Positions 33,457 to 42,992 are shown, counted from the stretch's first letter. The stretch is DNA of 64,000 nucleotides from Enterococcus pallens ATCC BAA-351 (GCF_000407485.1 NZ_ASWD01000005.1:124001-188000); one strand, 5' to 3'. The notes: generated by a model from the sequence alone, not told the origin. Made by a program: numbers and translations.

Positions 33457-34083
33457 ATGATCCATATTGAAGGACTTGTGACAGGAGCAGCTCAAGAAAA
33501 CTGCTACCTGATTTATAACGAAGAAAACTTGCTGATTGTTGATCCAGGATCAGAAGGTGATCGTATTGCAAGTGAAATTAAACGAACCGGCCGCAAGCCA
33601 GTAGCGATTTTGTTAACCCACACACACTATGATCATATTGGTGCAGTGGAACAATTACGCAATTTATATGGGGTGCCAGTTTACGTGAGCGCTTTGGAGC
33701 AAGAATGGTTGGGTAATCCAATCTATAACCTTTCAGGCTTAAGCAGTCATCGCAATATGCCCGATTTGATTGTACAACCGGCTGAATACGAGTTTGACTT
33801 AAAAAAATACGAAATAGGTGGAATGTCTTTTGAGGTAGTACCGACTCCTGGGCATTCAATTGGCAGCGTCAGCTTTATTTTTGATGATTTTGTTGTAGTC
33901 GGTGACGCGCTATTTAGAGGAAGTATCGGCCGCACGGATCTTTACACGGGAGATCTGCAACAGCTGCTTTACAGTATCAAGACCTATTTGTTTACTTTAC
34001 CTAGAGAATTGCCAGCTTATCCAGGACACGGTGAAGCGACGACAATTGGGCACGAAATCGATACTAATCCTTTCTTTAACTAA
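33457..34083 (+). CDS. Metallo-beta-lactamase-fold hydrolase (YqgX/glyoxalase II-like)
   Basis: A 208-residue MBL-fold enzyme. Metal ligands are THTHYDH (about 54-60), the His in PTPGHSIGS, the Asp in VVGDALF and the His in YPGHGEAT, the order of glyoxalase II-like enzymes such as YqgX. The likely substrate is a thioester; this is inference. The ATG at 33457 follows TTAGGAGGG; longer readings start before this site. It is followed 17 bp later by a phosphatase gene in the same direction, so the two share a transcript. Confidence 0.9.
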   Translation: MIHIEGLVTGAAQENCYLIYNEENLLIVDPGSEGDRIASEIKRTGRKPVAILLTHTHYDHIGAVEQLRNLYGVPVYVSALEQEWLGNPIYNLSGLSSHRNMPDLIVQPAEYEFDLKKYEIGGMSFEVVPTPGHSIGSVSFIFDDFVVVGDALFRGSIGRTDLYTGDLQQLLYSIKTYLFTLPRELPAYPGHGEATTIGHEIDTNPFFN

Positions 34084-34100
34084 AAAATGGAGGTAATGAA

Positions 34101-34805
34101 ATGAAAGAGACAAATCTTTATATTGTACGTCATGGGAAAACAATGTTTAATACTTTAGAGCGTGTACAAGGCTGGTGTGATACACCATTAACAACAAAAG
34201 GGCGCGAAGGAATTCAATACGTTGGACTTGGCTTACAAGATACTAAGTTTGAAGAAGCTTATTCAAGTGATTCTGGTCGTGCAATTGAAACAATGCGTAT
34301 CCTGTTGGGCGAGCATCCAGATGGCAAAGATCTGCCCTACCATGTAGATCCACGAATTCGCGAGTGGTGTTTTGGTTCACTGGAAGGTGCTTATGATGCT
34401 GAAATGTGGGGTGTATTACCTCGTGTTTTAAACTTCAAGACAGAAGATGATCTATTCGCTACTGAAGTTACCTTTAAGGAAATCGCTGATGCAATTGTCG
34501 GTGCCGATACTGCGAGCTGGGCAGAGCCTTACGAAAAATTAAGAGAACGGGTTTGGAACGGTTTTGAGGATATCGCTCAACGTCGAGAAAAAGATGGCGG
34601 CGGAAATGTTTTAATTGTTTCCCATGGTTTAACAATCGCCTTTCTGTTAAGTTTAATTGACAGCAAACAACCAGTACGTGCCAACTTATTAAATGGCAGT
34701 ATTAACCGTGTGAAATACCAAGATGGTAAATTTACTATTCGTGCGATCAATGATATTAGCTATCTTGAACGTGGTAAAACCATTGCTGACAAAGCCAATG
34801 ATTAG
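34101..34805 (+). CDS. Histidine phosphatase-family (phosphoglycerate mutase-like) protein
   Basis: A 234-residue branch-1 histidine phosphatase. The phospho-accepting His is in IVRHGKTMFN (about 8-17). YSSDSGRAIET supplies the second Arg, IREWCFGSLEG the Glu, and VSHGLTIAF the second His. Sequence around the first motif resembles broad-range phosphatases of Firmicutes more than glycolytic mutase. GGAGG precedes the ATG. It is the second gene of an operon with the MBL hydrolase and ends at a strong terminator. Confidence 0.9.
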   Translation: MKETNLYIVRHGKTMFNTLERVQGWCDTPLTTKGREGIQYVGLGLQDTKFEEAYSSDSGRAIETMRILLGEHPDGKDLPYHVDPRIREWCFGSLEGAYDAEMWGVLPRVLNFKTEDDLFATEVTFKEIADAIVGADTASWAEPYEKLRERVWNGFEDIAQRREKDGGGNVLIVSHGLTIAFLLSLIDSKQPVRANLLNGSINRVKYQDGKFTIRAINDISYLERGKTIADKAND

Positions 34806-34817
34806 TTTATATCTTGC

Positions 34818-34847
34818 AGCAGGAGCCAAACTGGTTCCTGCTTTTTT
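34818..34847 (+). terminator. Terminator of the MBL-phosphatase operon
   Basis: AGCAGGAGCC (34818-34827) pairs with GGTTCCTGCT (34833-34842), allowing one G-T pair, then a T run. Confidence 0.9.
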
Positions 34848-34972
34848 ATTTGAATAAGAATATTCTTATTTTATGAAGGAAATCTTAAAAAAACCTTTCT
34901 CTTATTTCAATGGTTTTTCATACAACGAAACGGTATACTTGTCTATGTCATTAATCAGAAAGGAACAAATTC

Positions 34973-35803
34973 ATGCTTATTAATATTTTCAAAGCAATTA
35001 TTCTCGGTATTGTCGAAGGTATCACGGAATGGTTGCCGATTTCCTCAACAGGACATTTGATTTTGGTGGATGAATTTATCAAGATGGATGTCAGCCCTGC
35101 TTTTACTGAAATGTTCAATGTCGTGATTCAACTAGGAGCGATTTTAGCCGTCGTTGTTTTGTACTTCGACAAGCTTAATCCGTTCTCTGGAAAGAAAAAT
35201 CAAGTTGAAAAAAGTGAAACCTGGACTCTTTGGTCAAAGGTTGTTGTTGCTTGTATTCCTGCTGCCGTATTAGGTTTGCTGCTGGATGATTTTCTTGATG
35301 CTCATTTCCACAAATTTTTGCCTGTAGCAATCATGTTAATTGTTTACGGGATTGCTTTTATTGTGGTGGAACGGCACAACAAAACAAAAACACCTAAATG
35401 TACCAGCTTGAATGACTTTACTTATAAGGCAGCTTTAATTGTCGGCTTCTTCCAAGTCTTGTCTTTGGTTCCAGGTACTTCTCGTTCTGGCGCGACTATT
35501 TTAGGAGCGATTTTAATTGGCTCCTCTCGTTTTGTAGCAACAGAGTTTTCCTTCTTCTTAGGAATTCCAGTGATGTTTGGAGCTAGCGGCTTAAAAATTG
35601 TTAAGTTCCTGATGAATGGTAATTCTTTTGATTTCGCCCAAATTACTATTTTACTTGTTGGTATGGCGACTGCTTTTGTTGTTTCAATTGTCGCTATCAA
35701 ATTCTTATTGGACTATATTAAACGGAATGACTTCACCGTTTTTGGTTGGTATCGAATTATCTTAGGGATTATCCTAATCGGTTACTGGCTAATCGCTATG
35801 TAA
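34973..35803 (+). CDS. uppP: Undecaprenyl-diphosphate phosphatase
   Basis: A 276-residue integral membrane enzyme that dephosphorylates undecaprenyl pyrophosphate to recycle the lipid carrier for cell-wall synthesis. Both family signatures are present: [17 protein letters not shown] (about 16-32) with the catalytic Glu/Ser residues, and [13 protein letters not shown] (about 165-178). Eight or so hydrophobic segments. Overexpression gives bacitracin resistance in other bacteria. AAAGGAAC precedes the ATG; monocistronic with its own terminator. Confidence 0.96.
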   Translation: MLINIFKAIILGIVEGITEWLPISSTGHLILVDEFIKMDVSPAFTEMFNVVIQLGAILAVVVLYFDKLNPFSGKKNQVEKSETWTLWSKVVVACIPAAVLGLLLDDFLDAHFHKFLPVAIMLIVYGIAFIVVERHNKTKTPKCTSLNDFTYKAALIVGFFQVLSLVPGTSRSGATILGAILIGSSRFVATEFSFFLGIPVMFGASGLKIVKFLMNGNSFDFAQITILLVGMATAFVVSIVAIKFLLDYIKRNDFTVFGWYRIILGIILIGYWLIAM

Positions 35804-35809
35804 AAATTG

Positions 35810-35843
35810 CTGCAAGCTGTAGATGCTTGCAGTTTTTTTTTTT
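35810..35843 (+). terminator. Terminator of uppP
   Basis: CTGCAAGC (35810-35817) pairs with GCTTGCAG (35825-35832), followed by eleven T. Confidence 0.95.
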
Positions 35844-35865
35844 GCTTTCCTTTTAAAGGTTCAAT

Positions 35866-35880
35866 TTATAATTATTATAT
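35866..35880. promoter_or_regulatory. PerR-like operator
   Basis: TTATAATTATTATAT matches the PerR box consensus TTATAAT-n-ATTATAA at 14 of 15 positions. It lies 130 bp before the P1B-4 ATPase gene; the homologous Bacillus PfeT gene is PerR-controlled. Confidence 0.6.
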
Positions 35881-35921
35881 CTATAATCCGTTTAGAAACA
35901 CTAATTTATCTTGGTTTTTCT

Positions 35922-35968
35922 AATTGATAATTACTTTCATTCTCAATTACGATATTTCATTATCAATT
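35922..35968. promoter_or_regulatory. Inverted repeat over the ATPase promoter region
   Basis: AATTGATAAT (35922-35931) and ATTATCAATT (35959-35968) are perfect inverted copies with a 27-bp gap. A possible promoter, TTGATA with TACGAT 18 bp later (35924-35953), is enclosed. A regulator bound to both arms would block it; the protein is unknown. Confidence 0.5.
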
Positions 35969-36011
35969 AACTCTTGAATATGCTACGATAGATGTGAGAG
36001 GAGGAAGAAAA

Positions 36012-37922
36012 ATGAGTAAAGAAGAAAAACAAGCGTTTCTCTCTACCCTTTTCTGTCTTATTTTACTAGTTTCCGGCAAGGTGGCCGAAATAACTACTTT
36101 CACTTATTATCCAATCTTATATGTGGCTGCTATTGTTTTTGGCGGATGGAAACAAACAACTGAAGGACTACAAGAATTATGGAATGACCGAACCTTAAAC
36201 GTAGACTTACTTATGGCATTAGCTGCCATTGGGGCCTGTTTAATCGGCAATTGGTTTGAAGGTGCTATGCTGACTTTCATCTTTTGTTTAAGCGGAGCAT
36301 TAGAAGAATACGCAACCAACAAGAGCACCAAGGAGATTACTGCTTTAATGAATCTTTCACCAACGAAAGCTGTTCGTATTTCTGAAACAGGTGAACAAGT
36401 TGAAGTAGATGTTAGTGAGCTGCAGGTGGATGATTTTGTCTTTGTAGCAAAAGGAAGTGCGATTCCTATTGACGGAATTTTGTTGGATCACAGTACATCA
36501 ATCGATGAAGCAGCCATCTCTGGTGAATCGGTACCAGTGGAAAAAGAACCTAATGACGAGGTATTTGGCGGTACAATTAATACAGGCAATGCCTTTAAAA
36601 TGAAGGTTACTAAGACCAGCGACGAAACCTTGTTTGCTCAGATCATCAAGCTTGTCGAGCATGCTCAAAACGAACAAAGTGAGACAGCCAGCTTTATCGA
36701 AAAAATTGAAAATGTGTATGTAAAAATCGTACTGGCTGCTGTGCCTCTAATGATTTTGCTTACTCACTTTGTAATTGGTTGGAGCTTTCAAGAAAGCTTT
36801 TATCGTGGGATGGTCTTGTTAGTGGTTGCCTCACCTTGTGCATTGGTGGCATCTGCTACCCCAGCTACTCTTTCAGCCATTTCTAATGGAGCTAAAAAAG
36901 GAGTACTCTTTAAATCTGGAAAAGAACTGGAGCGTTTAGCAGATCTGCGAGCCATTTCTTTTGATAAAACGGGGACTTTAACTCGAGGTAAACCACGAGT
37001 GACTGATTTTAAACAGCTAGTAGATGATCCCGTGATTCCTAAAATGCTAGTTTCGATGGAAGCTTATTCAACACACCCTTTGGCTTTGGCCATTCTTCAG
37101 TTTTTCCACGACGAAGAACGCTTTACTGACTTGCGGGTTGAGGAAAAAGCTGGAACCGGTTTGGAAACTGTTTATAATGGCTCTACCTGGAAGCTGGGTA
37201 AACATGCCTATCAAGAAGGCTCTATTGCTGAAACTACTATTAAACATTTAAGAGAGACTGGTAAAACAATTATTTTCCTTTCAAAGGACGATCAGCTGGT
37301 GGCTCTTTTAGGATTAATTGATCTGCCGAAAGCAGGTACTGAAGATGTGATTCGCTACTTTAAAGAGCAGCATATTCATACTACTATGCTGACTGGTGAT
37401 AACGAAGGTTCTGCTGCCTATGTAGCAGAAGCAACTGGAATTGATGACTATCACGCCAATTGTTTGCCTGCTGAGAAAACAGCATTTATTCAAAAGCAGA
37501 AAGACGAATATGGCGTAAATGCAATGGTTGGTGATGGGATCAATGATGCTCCTGCGCTGGCAACAGCGGCTATAGGTGTCGCTATGGGCCAAGGAACCGA
37601 TGTAGCTATGGATGTTTCTGATATTGTATTGATTAAGAATGACCTAGAAAAATTAGCATACAGTCATCGATTAGCTAAAAAGTTAAAGCGGGTAGTTAAA
37701 CAAAACATTACCTTTTCCTTAACGGTGATTGCCTTGCTGATCATCAGCAACTTTACACAATTCTTAAGTTTACCATTAGGAGTAGTTGGACATGAAGGTA
37801 GTACAATTCTGGTCATATTTAACGGTTTGCGTCTACTGTTGCCGTTAAAAGAAGAAGTTCATTCTGGTCGCTCACAAAACTGTAATGACTGTCCACTGTA
37901 TCAGTCTAGTCAATCTCATTGA
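36012..37922 (+). CDS. P1B-4-type metal-transporting ATPase (ZosA/PfeT-like)
   Basis: A 636-residue P-type ATPase. Motifs: SGES (about 170), SPC in the membrane (274-276), phosphorylation site DKTGT (318-322), TGDN, GDGINDAP and HEGST in a late membrane helix. SPC with HEGST defines group P1B-4, exporters of Fe(II), Co(II) or Zn(II). No N-terminal metal-binding domain; the C-terminus has NCNDCPLYQSSQSH, a possible metal ligand cluster. The ATG at 36012 follows GAGGAGGAAG. A PerR-like box upstream favours iron export under peroxide stress, as for Bacillus PfeT. Confidence 0.9.
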   Translation: MSKEEKQAFLSTLFCLILLVSGKVAEITTFTYYPILYVAAIVFGGWKQTTEGLQELWNDRTLNVDLLMALAAIGACLIGNWFEGAMLTFIFCLSGALEEYATNKSTKEITALMNLSPTKAVRISETGEQVEVDVSELQVDDFVFVAKGSAIPIDGILLDHSTSIDEAAISGESVPVEKEPNDEVFGGTINTGNAFKMKVTKTSDETLFAQIIKLVEHAQNEQSETASFIEKIENVYVKIVLAAVPLMILLTHFVIGWSFQESFYRGMVLLVVASPCALVASATPATLSAISNGAKKGVLFKSGKELERLADLRAISFDKTGTLTRGKPRVTDFKQLVDDPVIPKMLVSMEAYSTHPLALAILQFFHDEERFTDLRVEEKAGTGLETVYNGSTWKLGKHAYQEGSIAETTIKHLRETGKTIIFLSKDDQLVALLGLIDLPKAGTEDVIRYFKEQHIHTTMLTGDNEGSAAYVAEATGIDDYHANCLPAEKTAFIQKQKDEYGVNAMVGDGINDAPALATAAIGVAMGQGTDVAMDVSDIVLIKNDLEKLAYSHRLAKKLKRVVKQNITFSLTVIALLIISNFTQFLSLPLGVVGHEGSTILVIFNGLRLLLPLKEEVHSGRSQNCNDCPLYQSSQSH

Positions 37923-37959
37923 GTTTTTCTGTTAAGGGAAAAAACTTGTCACGATTTTA

Positions 37960-37988
37960 TTGCATTGCGACAAGCCTTTATGTATAAT
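37960..37988 (+). promoter_or_regulatory. rpsT promoter
   Basis: TTGCAT (37960-37965), a 17-bp spacer and TATAAT (37983-37988), about 60 bp before the rpsT start codon. Confidence 0.8.
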
Positions 37989-38045
37989 GAGTAATGTTGA
38001 ATTGTACGGAAATTCCGTATAAGACTGAATTCGGAGGTGAAACCC

Positions 38046-38300
38046 ATGCCAAACATTGAATCTGCAATTAAACGTGTTCGCACAAGCGAAAACGCAAGTG
38101 CAAAAAACTCTTCACAAATGAGCGCAATGCGCACAACTATCAAGAAATTTGAAGAAGCTGTGGCAGCAGGAGCTGAAAATACTAACGAGCTTCACAAAGC
38201 AGCGGTAAAAGCAATTGATATGGCTGAATCAAAAGGATTAATCCATAAAAACAAAGCAAACCGTGACAAAGCACGCTTAGCACGTGAATTAGCTAAATAA
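38046..38300 (+). CDS. rpsT: 30S ribosomal protein S20
   Basis: An 84-residue basic helical protein of the small ribosomal subunit. [17 protein letters not shown] and the C-terminal [21 protein letters not shown] are typical of S20. The start at 38046 follows CGGAGGTGAAACCC; reading three codons further upstream is not supported. Divergent neighbours differ, but the convergent holA gene next door is the conserved Firmicutes arrangement. Confidence 0.97.
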   Translation: MPNIESAIKRVRTSENASAKNSSQMSAMRTTIKKFEEAVAAGAENTNELHKAAVKAIDMAESKGLIHKNKANRDKARLARELAK

Positions 38301-38301
38301 T

Positions 38302-38329
38302 AAAAACCGATCATATGATCGGTTTTTTT
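38302..38329. terminator. Shared terminator of rpsT and holA
   Basis: The perfect stem AAACCGATCAT/ATGATCGGTTT has no more than a minimal loop and is followed by a T run; on the other strand it follows the holA stop codon. Confidence 0.9.
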
Positions 38330-39356
38330 ATTTAATCTTAGCAGTTGTTTTGAGGATAAATAACTGGAAGGCCAGCTCTTTATCTAACTGGCCAATTTTC
38401 ACTTGGTAATCATTTTCTACCAATTGATCGTACATATCGGATAAAACATTTAATGGAAACTTCGCTACCTGCTGCATAGCCAATTTAATTCGATAAGGAT
38501 GTATTCCTAACGTTTCAGCGATATTCGCCTGTTGATAGCCGATCTTTTGCAGGATTTTCGTCTGCAGCAGCAAACGAACTTGGCTGATTAAAATAGCATT
38601 CAGCTTAATTGTTTCTTCTCCTTGGATATGCAATTCCTCGTAGGTCTGGTAAGCCTTAGCAGCATTTCCCTTCAATACTTGTTCAGTTAATTCAAAAACG
38701 TTGTGCTCCAGCGTTTTGGGAACTAAATCCTCTACCTGCTGCAATGTGATTGTTCCACCTTCACCTGCAAATAATAATAGCTTATTTAATTCATTCATTG
38801 CTTTTGATAAATCAAAATCCGTCAAACGCAAGAACAAATCAAAAGCTTCTCGAGAAATCTTGGCCCCTTCATTACTGATATAGCGCTGTAAGAAATTTCG
38901 TAAATCGCCTTCCTGCAAGGGTGCAGCATCGATTACGACAGCTTGCTTTTTCAACGCTTTGGTAATTTTTTTCCGGGCGTCCAGCTTAGGGTAGCTGGCC
39001 CAAATCACTAAGACTGTCGAATCTAGTGGTGTTTTTAAATAATTCAGTAAGGCGTCAACATCCTGTTCGGGAGCTGAGCTTTTTTTCTCTCCGGTTAAAA
39101 AATACGGCTTCTCAACGAAAACCATGCGGTAGTCACCGAAAAATGGCATGGATTCCGCTTCTCCAACAACTTGATCTAAGGTGCTTTCTTCCATATCAAA
39201 GGACATAAAATTCAGCTCTTCCAAATCATCGGCTTTCATCCGCTCCATGAAAGCCTGACGTAATTCCTGCTGTAAATAGTCTTCTGTTCCTGTAATTAAA
39301 TAAACCGGCTGCAGTGCTTGACTGCGAATGGCTTGAAGTGCTTCGTGTGTATTCAT
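38328..39356 (-). CDS. holA: DNA polymerase III, delta subunit
   Basis: A 342-residue clamp-loader subunit that opens the beta sliding clamp. The N-terminus (PVYLITGTEDYLQQELRQAF) and LVIWASYPKLDARKK fit the AAA+ domain I/II of delta, and the C-terminal collar domain runs from about residue 215. Start ATG after AGGAGG. It is the last gene downstream of comEA-comEB-comEC, the same order as comE-yqeN in Bacillus. Confidence 0.93.
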   Translation of the reverse strand: MNTHEALQAIRSQALQPVYLITGTEDYLQQELRQAFMERMKADDLEELNFMSFDMEESTLDQVVGEAESMPFFGDYRMVFVEKPYFLTGEKKSSAPEQDVDALLNYLKTPLDSTVLVIWASYPKLDARKKITKALKKQAVVIDAAPLQEGDLRNFLQRYISNEGAKISREAFDLFLRLTDFDLSKAMNELNKLLLFAGEGGTITLQQVEDLVPKTLEHNVFELTEQVLKGNAAKAYQTYEELHIQGEETIKLNAILISQVRLLLQTKILQKIGYQQANIAETLGIHPYRIKLAMQQVAKFPLNVLSDMYDQLVENDYQVKIGQLDKELAFQLFILKTTAKIK

Positions 39357-39388
39357 GTCTTTCCTCCTGCTGTTTTATGCTACCACGA

Positions 39389-41614
39389 TTATTCCAGAAA
39401 AGCTATCATGGTTTTTAATTTCCCTGATTTCGCAAAAGGCTGCCATTCATAGTAGACCATCCCTTGCTGATCGGTACGATAAACAACGGTTTCAGACTCC
39501 GATAAGGCAGCTAAAGTTTCAGGCACAGGATGTCCATAGCGATTATTTTTTCCGACAGAAATGACTGCCGCTTCTGGCTGCAGCTGATGAAGCAATTCTG
39601 GGCTGGTGGAGGTATTACTGCCGTGATGACCTATTTTTAGGACATCTGCCTGAAGCTGAGGATATTGTTTTATCAGATCCGCCTCCCCTTCCTTTTCTAA
39701 ATCGCCAGTTAATAGAAAACTTTTCCCAGCAACAGAGAAGTATGTGACGAGAGAGTTATTGTTGCTGCCATCACTCTTTTCAGGAGAAAGAATAGCCAAT
39801 TTCAGTTTTTTTCCGATAACATCCCCTTTTTTAACTAAATGGATTTTAGGGCGATTCTCCATTTGATTAAGCAGAGATAGGATATCTTGTTCGGAGCCTT
39901 TGCCTAGATAAAGATTCTTTACTCTTAGATTTTTCGTTATATTGAGTAATTCTCCCATATGGTCAGCATCGTTGTGGGTGATAATCAAATGATCGATTGA
40001 TTGATAGCCTTCTCCTTTTATAAAAGGCAAAATATTATAGTCAGAGGGCGGCTTGCTTTTACGTTTCTGCCAAGCTTCCTGCTTAAAAGCCAAACGACCA
40101 CCTGTATCAATCAAGAATGTTTCACCATGAAAAGGCAGTTTAATAAAAATACTATCTCCCTGTCCTACATCAATGAAAGCCACCAAACCACGACTGGAGA
40201 ATGGAATCGAAAGCACTAGACCCATCATTAGAACAATTAACTGCCAAACCACTTGTTTCTTTTTTCGGCGATGAATGATCAACATAATCAAGAAAATCAA
40301 ACCGATTAGCAACAGAAAACTTGGTTTGCCAATGACAAAGGCTGGAATGGTTCCTAAGAGTAAAGCTTTTTCCAGCAAAATAAAAATACCCTCGAACAAC
40401 TTTAAAAGAAAAGCGGGTAATGGTACTAAAAAGCTGCAGAAAAATAATATTAAACAACCAGGTAAAATAACCCAACTAAAAATCGGCATCAGGAGCAGTG
40501 TAAATATTCCGGCTACTAGTGACCAATCCGAAAATTCATAAATCAGTAACGGAAATGCCAGAAATGGGAAAAGTACACTTTGCAGCCAACGATTATCAGA
40601 TAAATAGGAGAGATACAACAATAGAAAGGAGAAAAATAGACTTAAGCGGCCACCGACCGAGTAAAATACTAGCGGACGCCATAGCAATAACAACAGCAAC
40701 ATAATTGCCCAGCGGTCTAAACCTGACAGCTTCAAATCAAAGGTCAAGCAAAACTGAGCGATCAAATAGCTAAGGACAGCACGTAAAACACTGGCTCCCC
40801 CTCCGCATAAGAAAATGAGAAATAGGCCAGCCAAAGTTAGAATAATAAGCCGAGATTCTCTTACCAATTTGCAACAAATCAGCAAAAGATGCAAACCACC
40901 CAAATAGAATTGAATATGGAGCCCTGACAGGCTGAACAAATGCAGCAGTCCGCTTAGCTGATAGCCAACCGTAAACTCTTCAAAATTTTCATCCTTATGC
41001 CCTATCACTAAGGCATTCAAATAGCTGGCTAATCGCTGGGGAAAAACCTTCCTTGTATGAAAAATCAAATAGTAGCGCAGCTTAGATAAAGAAACCCCAC
41101 CTACCCGCTTACTAACTAATGTTTCCGCTTGAATAGTACCTGTAATTCCTAAGCTACGATCATTTTGCCAACCATTATAACCGTGCAAATTGCGCGCTGT
41201 TTCTGCTTCAGAAAAACGACCGCTAATTAAAATGTGATCTGGCAGCTGTTCTTGCAGCCAAACCTTTTGTTCCTCCTGCGTTTTCAATCGATAATAGACA
41301 CGATAGGTTCCAGTTTCATTTCGACTGAGAAAGCGCAGCGAGTTTCCCTCTACCTTAACAGTATCGGCTAAAATCTCAACTATTTTTGTGTCTACTTTTT
41401 CAGGTAATGTTTGAAAACTTTGTACATAAACAAAAGTCCTGATTCCCACAAAAAAACTGCACAAAGCAGTCACAGCTATCAGCCTATGACTGTTCATGCA
41501 GCAAATTCGAATCAACAATACGACTAACAATAAGACAAATAACCAGTGTACCTGGTAGAACAGACTCCCCACTAAGGCAGCCGTTAAAATCGGCAAAATG
41601 AAGTAATTTTTCAT
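39389..41614 (-). CDS. comEC: ComEC/Rec2 DNA-uptake channel protein
   Basis: A 741-residue membrane protein that carries single-stranded DNA into the cell in naturally competent bacteria. N-terminal helices flank an OB-like extracellular region (about 60-170); the central Competence domain includes GLLHLFSLSGLHIQFYLGG; the C-terminal MBL-like domain starts FIDVGQGDSIFIKLP with THNDADHMGE and GHHGSNTSTS. It appears full length and in frame. Enterococci are not usually competent, so the role may be latent. The start follows three bases after the comEB stop. Confidence 0.93.
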   Translation of the reverse strand: MKNYFILPILTAALVGSLFYQVHWLFVLLLVVLLIRICCMNSHRLIAVTALCSFFVGIRTFVYVQSFQTLPEKVDTKIVEILADTVKVEGNSLRFLSRNETGTYRVYYRLKTQEEQKVWLQEQLPDHILISGRFSEAETARNLHGYNGWQNDRSLGITGTIQAETLVSKRVGGVSLSKLRYYLIFHTRKVFPQRLASYLNALVIGHKDENFEEFTVGYQLSGLLHLFSLSGLHIQFYLGGLHLLLICCKLVRESRLIILTLAGLFLIFLCGGGASVLRAVLSYLIAQFCLTFDLKLSGLDRWAIMLLLLLLWRPLVFYSVGGRLSLFFSFLLLYLSYLSDNRWLQSVLFPFLAFPLLIYEFSDWSLVAGIFTLLLMPIFSWVILPGCLILFFCSFLVPLPAFLLKLFEGIFILLEKALLLGTIPAFVIGKPSFLLLIGLIFLIMLIIHRRKKKQVVWQLIVLMMGLVLSIPFSSRGLVAFIDVGQGDSIFIKLPFHGETFLIDTGGRLAFKQEAWQKRKSKPPSDYNILPFIKGEGYQSIDHLIITHNDADHMGELLNITKNLRVKNLYLGKGSEQDILSLLNQMENRPKIHLVKKGDVIGKKLKLAILSPEKSDGSNNNSLVTYFSVAGKSFLLTGDLEKEGEADLIKQYPQLQADVLKIGHHGSNTSTSPELLHQLQPEAAVISVGKNNRYGHPVPETLAALSESETVVYRTDQQGMVYYEWQPFAKSGKLKTMIAFLE

Positions 41615-41616
41615 CC

Positions 41617-42108
41617 TTACTCTTCAGGTAAGACGGCAGCATCTTCTCCTAATTGAAGTTTAGCAAAATATTTACTCTCAAGGTGAACTTGATGCGCACT
41701 CGCACCCACCTGACTAATTAATTCAACTGCGTAAGGATCATTACGATAATCCTTTAGATAATGGATTTTTTTGATTCCTGCTTGCAGCAATGCTTTGGTG
41801 CAATGCAGACATGGAAAATGTGTGACATACACTTCTGCCTGATCAGTTGCAATCCCTAGCTTGGCACATTGCAAAAGAGCATTCATTTCAGCGTGGATGG
41901 TACGAATACAATGGCCGTCTACAACGTAGCAATCTTCATCGATACAATGAACATCACCGCTGACAGAACCATTGTAGCCTCCAGCAATGATTCGCTTATC
42001 GCGAACAATGGTAGCCCCTACCTCTAAACGAGTGCACGTGCTGCGTAAGGATAGCAAAACAGCCTGTGCCATAAAATACTGATCCCAAGGAATTCTTTCA
42101 ATGGTCAA
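41617..42108 (-). CDS. comEB: ComEB, dCMP deaminase-family protein
   Basis: A 163-residue zinc deaminase, converting dCMP to dUMP in related proteins. The zinc/catalytic motif is THAEMNALLQC (about 71-81), with PCLHCTKAL supplying the two Cys ligands. CTRLEVGATIVRDKRIIAGGYNGSVSG is the usual N-terminal signature. The start is TTG (42106-42108) preceded by GAGAGGAAGAAG. It is located between comEA and comEC as in Bacillus; it is not needed for DNA uptake there. Confidence 0.92.
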   Translation of the reverse strand: MTIERIPWDQYFMAQAVLLSLRSTCTRLEVGATIVRDKRIIAGGYNGSVSGDVHCIDEDCYVVDGHCIRTIHAEMNALLQCAKLGIATDQAEVYVTHFPCLHCTKALLQAGIKKIHYLKDYRNDPYAVELISQVGASAHQVHLESKYFAKLQLGEDAAVLPEE

Positions 42109-42134
42109 CTTCTTCTTCCTCTCCTGCTTCTTTC

Positions 42135-42758
42135 TTATATTGTAATCGAGTTGCGTAATTTTTCAAGCGTCTTTTGACCGATCCCCGAAACCTTCATTAA
42201 ATCCTCCACCGATTGAAAGCTGCCGTTTTCTTCTCGATAATTAATGATATCTTGGGCTCGTTTCTCACCGATTCCAGATAATTGTTGTAATTGTGTCGCA
42301 TCTGCTGTGTTAATGTTGATTTTTTCTGTTTCTGCGCTGCTGTTAGTTAGCTGAGGTGAATCTGTTGGCGCAGCTGCTGCTTGCTGCATAGCCGGAACTT
42401 CCTCCCCACTTTTTGGCACGTAAACGATCTCCTGATCAGATAAAAGTTTGGCCAAGTTCACTTGGTTTCGATCTGCCTCTTCAGTGAAGCCTCCAGCTTG
42501 TTCAATTACATCCATCAGACGCATTCCTTCATTGATACGATACATTCCAGGATGTGCAACGGCTCCTTTTAAATCAACAAACCATTCTGTTTCCACCTGG
42601 CTGCTGCTGGCAACGGTGCTGGATTCCTCTGTCGAAAAAAGTATTTCCTCTTGGACAGCTTCCTCTGACGGACGAAAGACAAGCCATAGCAAAACAAACA
42701 GCAGTACGCCGGCCGTTGCCAAAAGAACCAGTTTCTTCTGTTGCTGATCAAATTTCAC
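42135..42758 (-). CDS. comEA: ComEA, membrane-anchored DNA receptor
   Basis: A 207-residue protein: a membrane helix (about 11-27), a linker, an SLBB domain (VDLKGAVAHPGMYRINEGMRL, about 60-120) and two C-terminal helix-hairpin-helix motifs (INTADATQLQQLSGIGEKRAQDI and MKVSGIGQKTL) that bind double-stranded DNA. Start GTG behind AAAGGAGG. First gene of the comEA-comEB-comEC-holA operon; complete in sequence. Confidence 0.94.
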   Translation of the reverse strand: MKFDQQQKKLVLLATAGVLLFVLLWLVFRPSEEAVQEEILFSTEESSTVASSSQVETEWFVDLKGAVAHPGMYRINEGMRLMDVIEQAGGFTEEADRNQVNLAKLLSDQEIVYVPKSGEEVPAMQQAAAAPTDSPQLTNSSAETEKININTADATQLQQLSGIGEKRAQDIINYREENGSFQSVEDLMKVSGIGQKTLEKLRNSITI

Positions 42759-42840
42759 ATAATTCCTCCTTTCTACTTTAAAATACGCAAAAAATGAGAA
42801 AAATTTTTTGAATTACAAATTTATTCAACAAACAGATTTA

Positions 42841-42902
42841 TTGACAGTCTGGGGTGATTTTCATGATAATCGATTACAGCAACCTCGTATTCTCTAATCG
42901 AT
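42841..42902 (+). promoter_or_regulatory. corA promoter with overlapping inverted repeat
   Basis: TTGACA (42841-42846), 18-bp spacer, GATAAT (42865-42870). Perfect arms ATCGATTA (42869-42876) and TAATCGAT (42895-42902) begin in the -10 and span the start region, suggesting an operator or an RNA hairpin at the 5' end of a roughly 115-nt leader. Confidence 0.55.
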
Positions 42903-42992
42903 GACAACCCCTTGAATAAATTATGGTTAGTTGTTTTCTCTTAGAAATAGTAAGTGTAATTTATTTTAGTAAAAGAAGAGGATGAAGGCGGA

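Noticed and set aside
39389-42758. Broken competence genes
   Set aside because: comEA, comEB and comEC were inspected for truncation because enterococci are rarely competent, but all appear full length and in frame.
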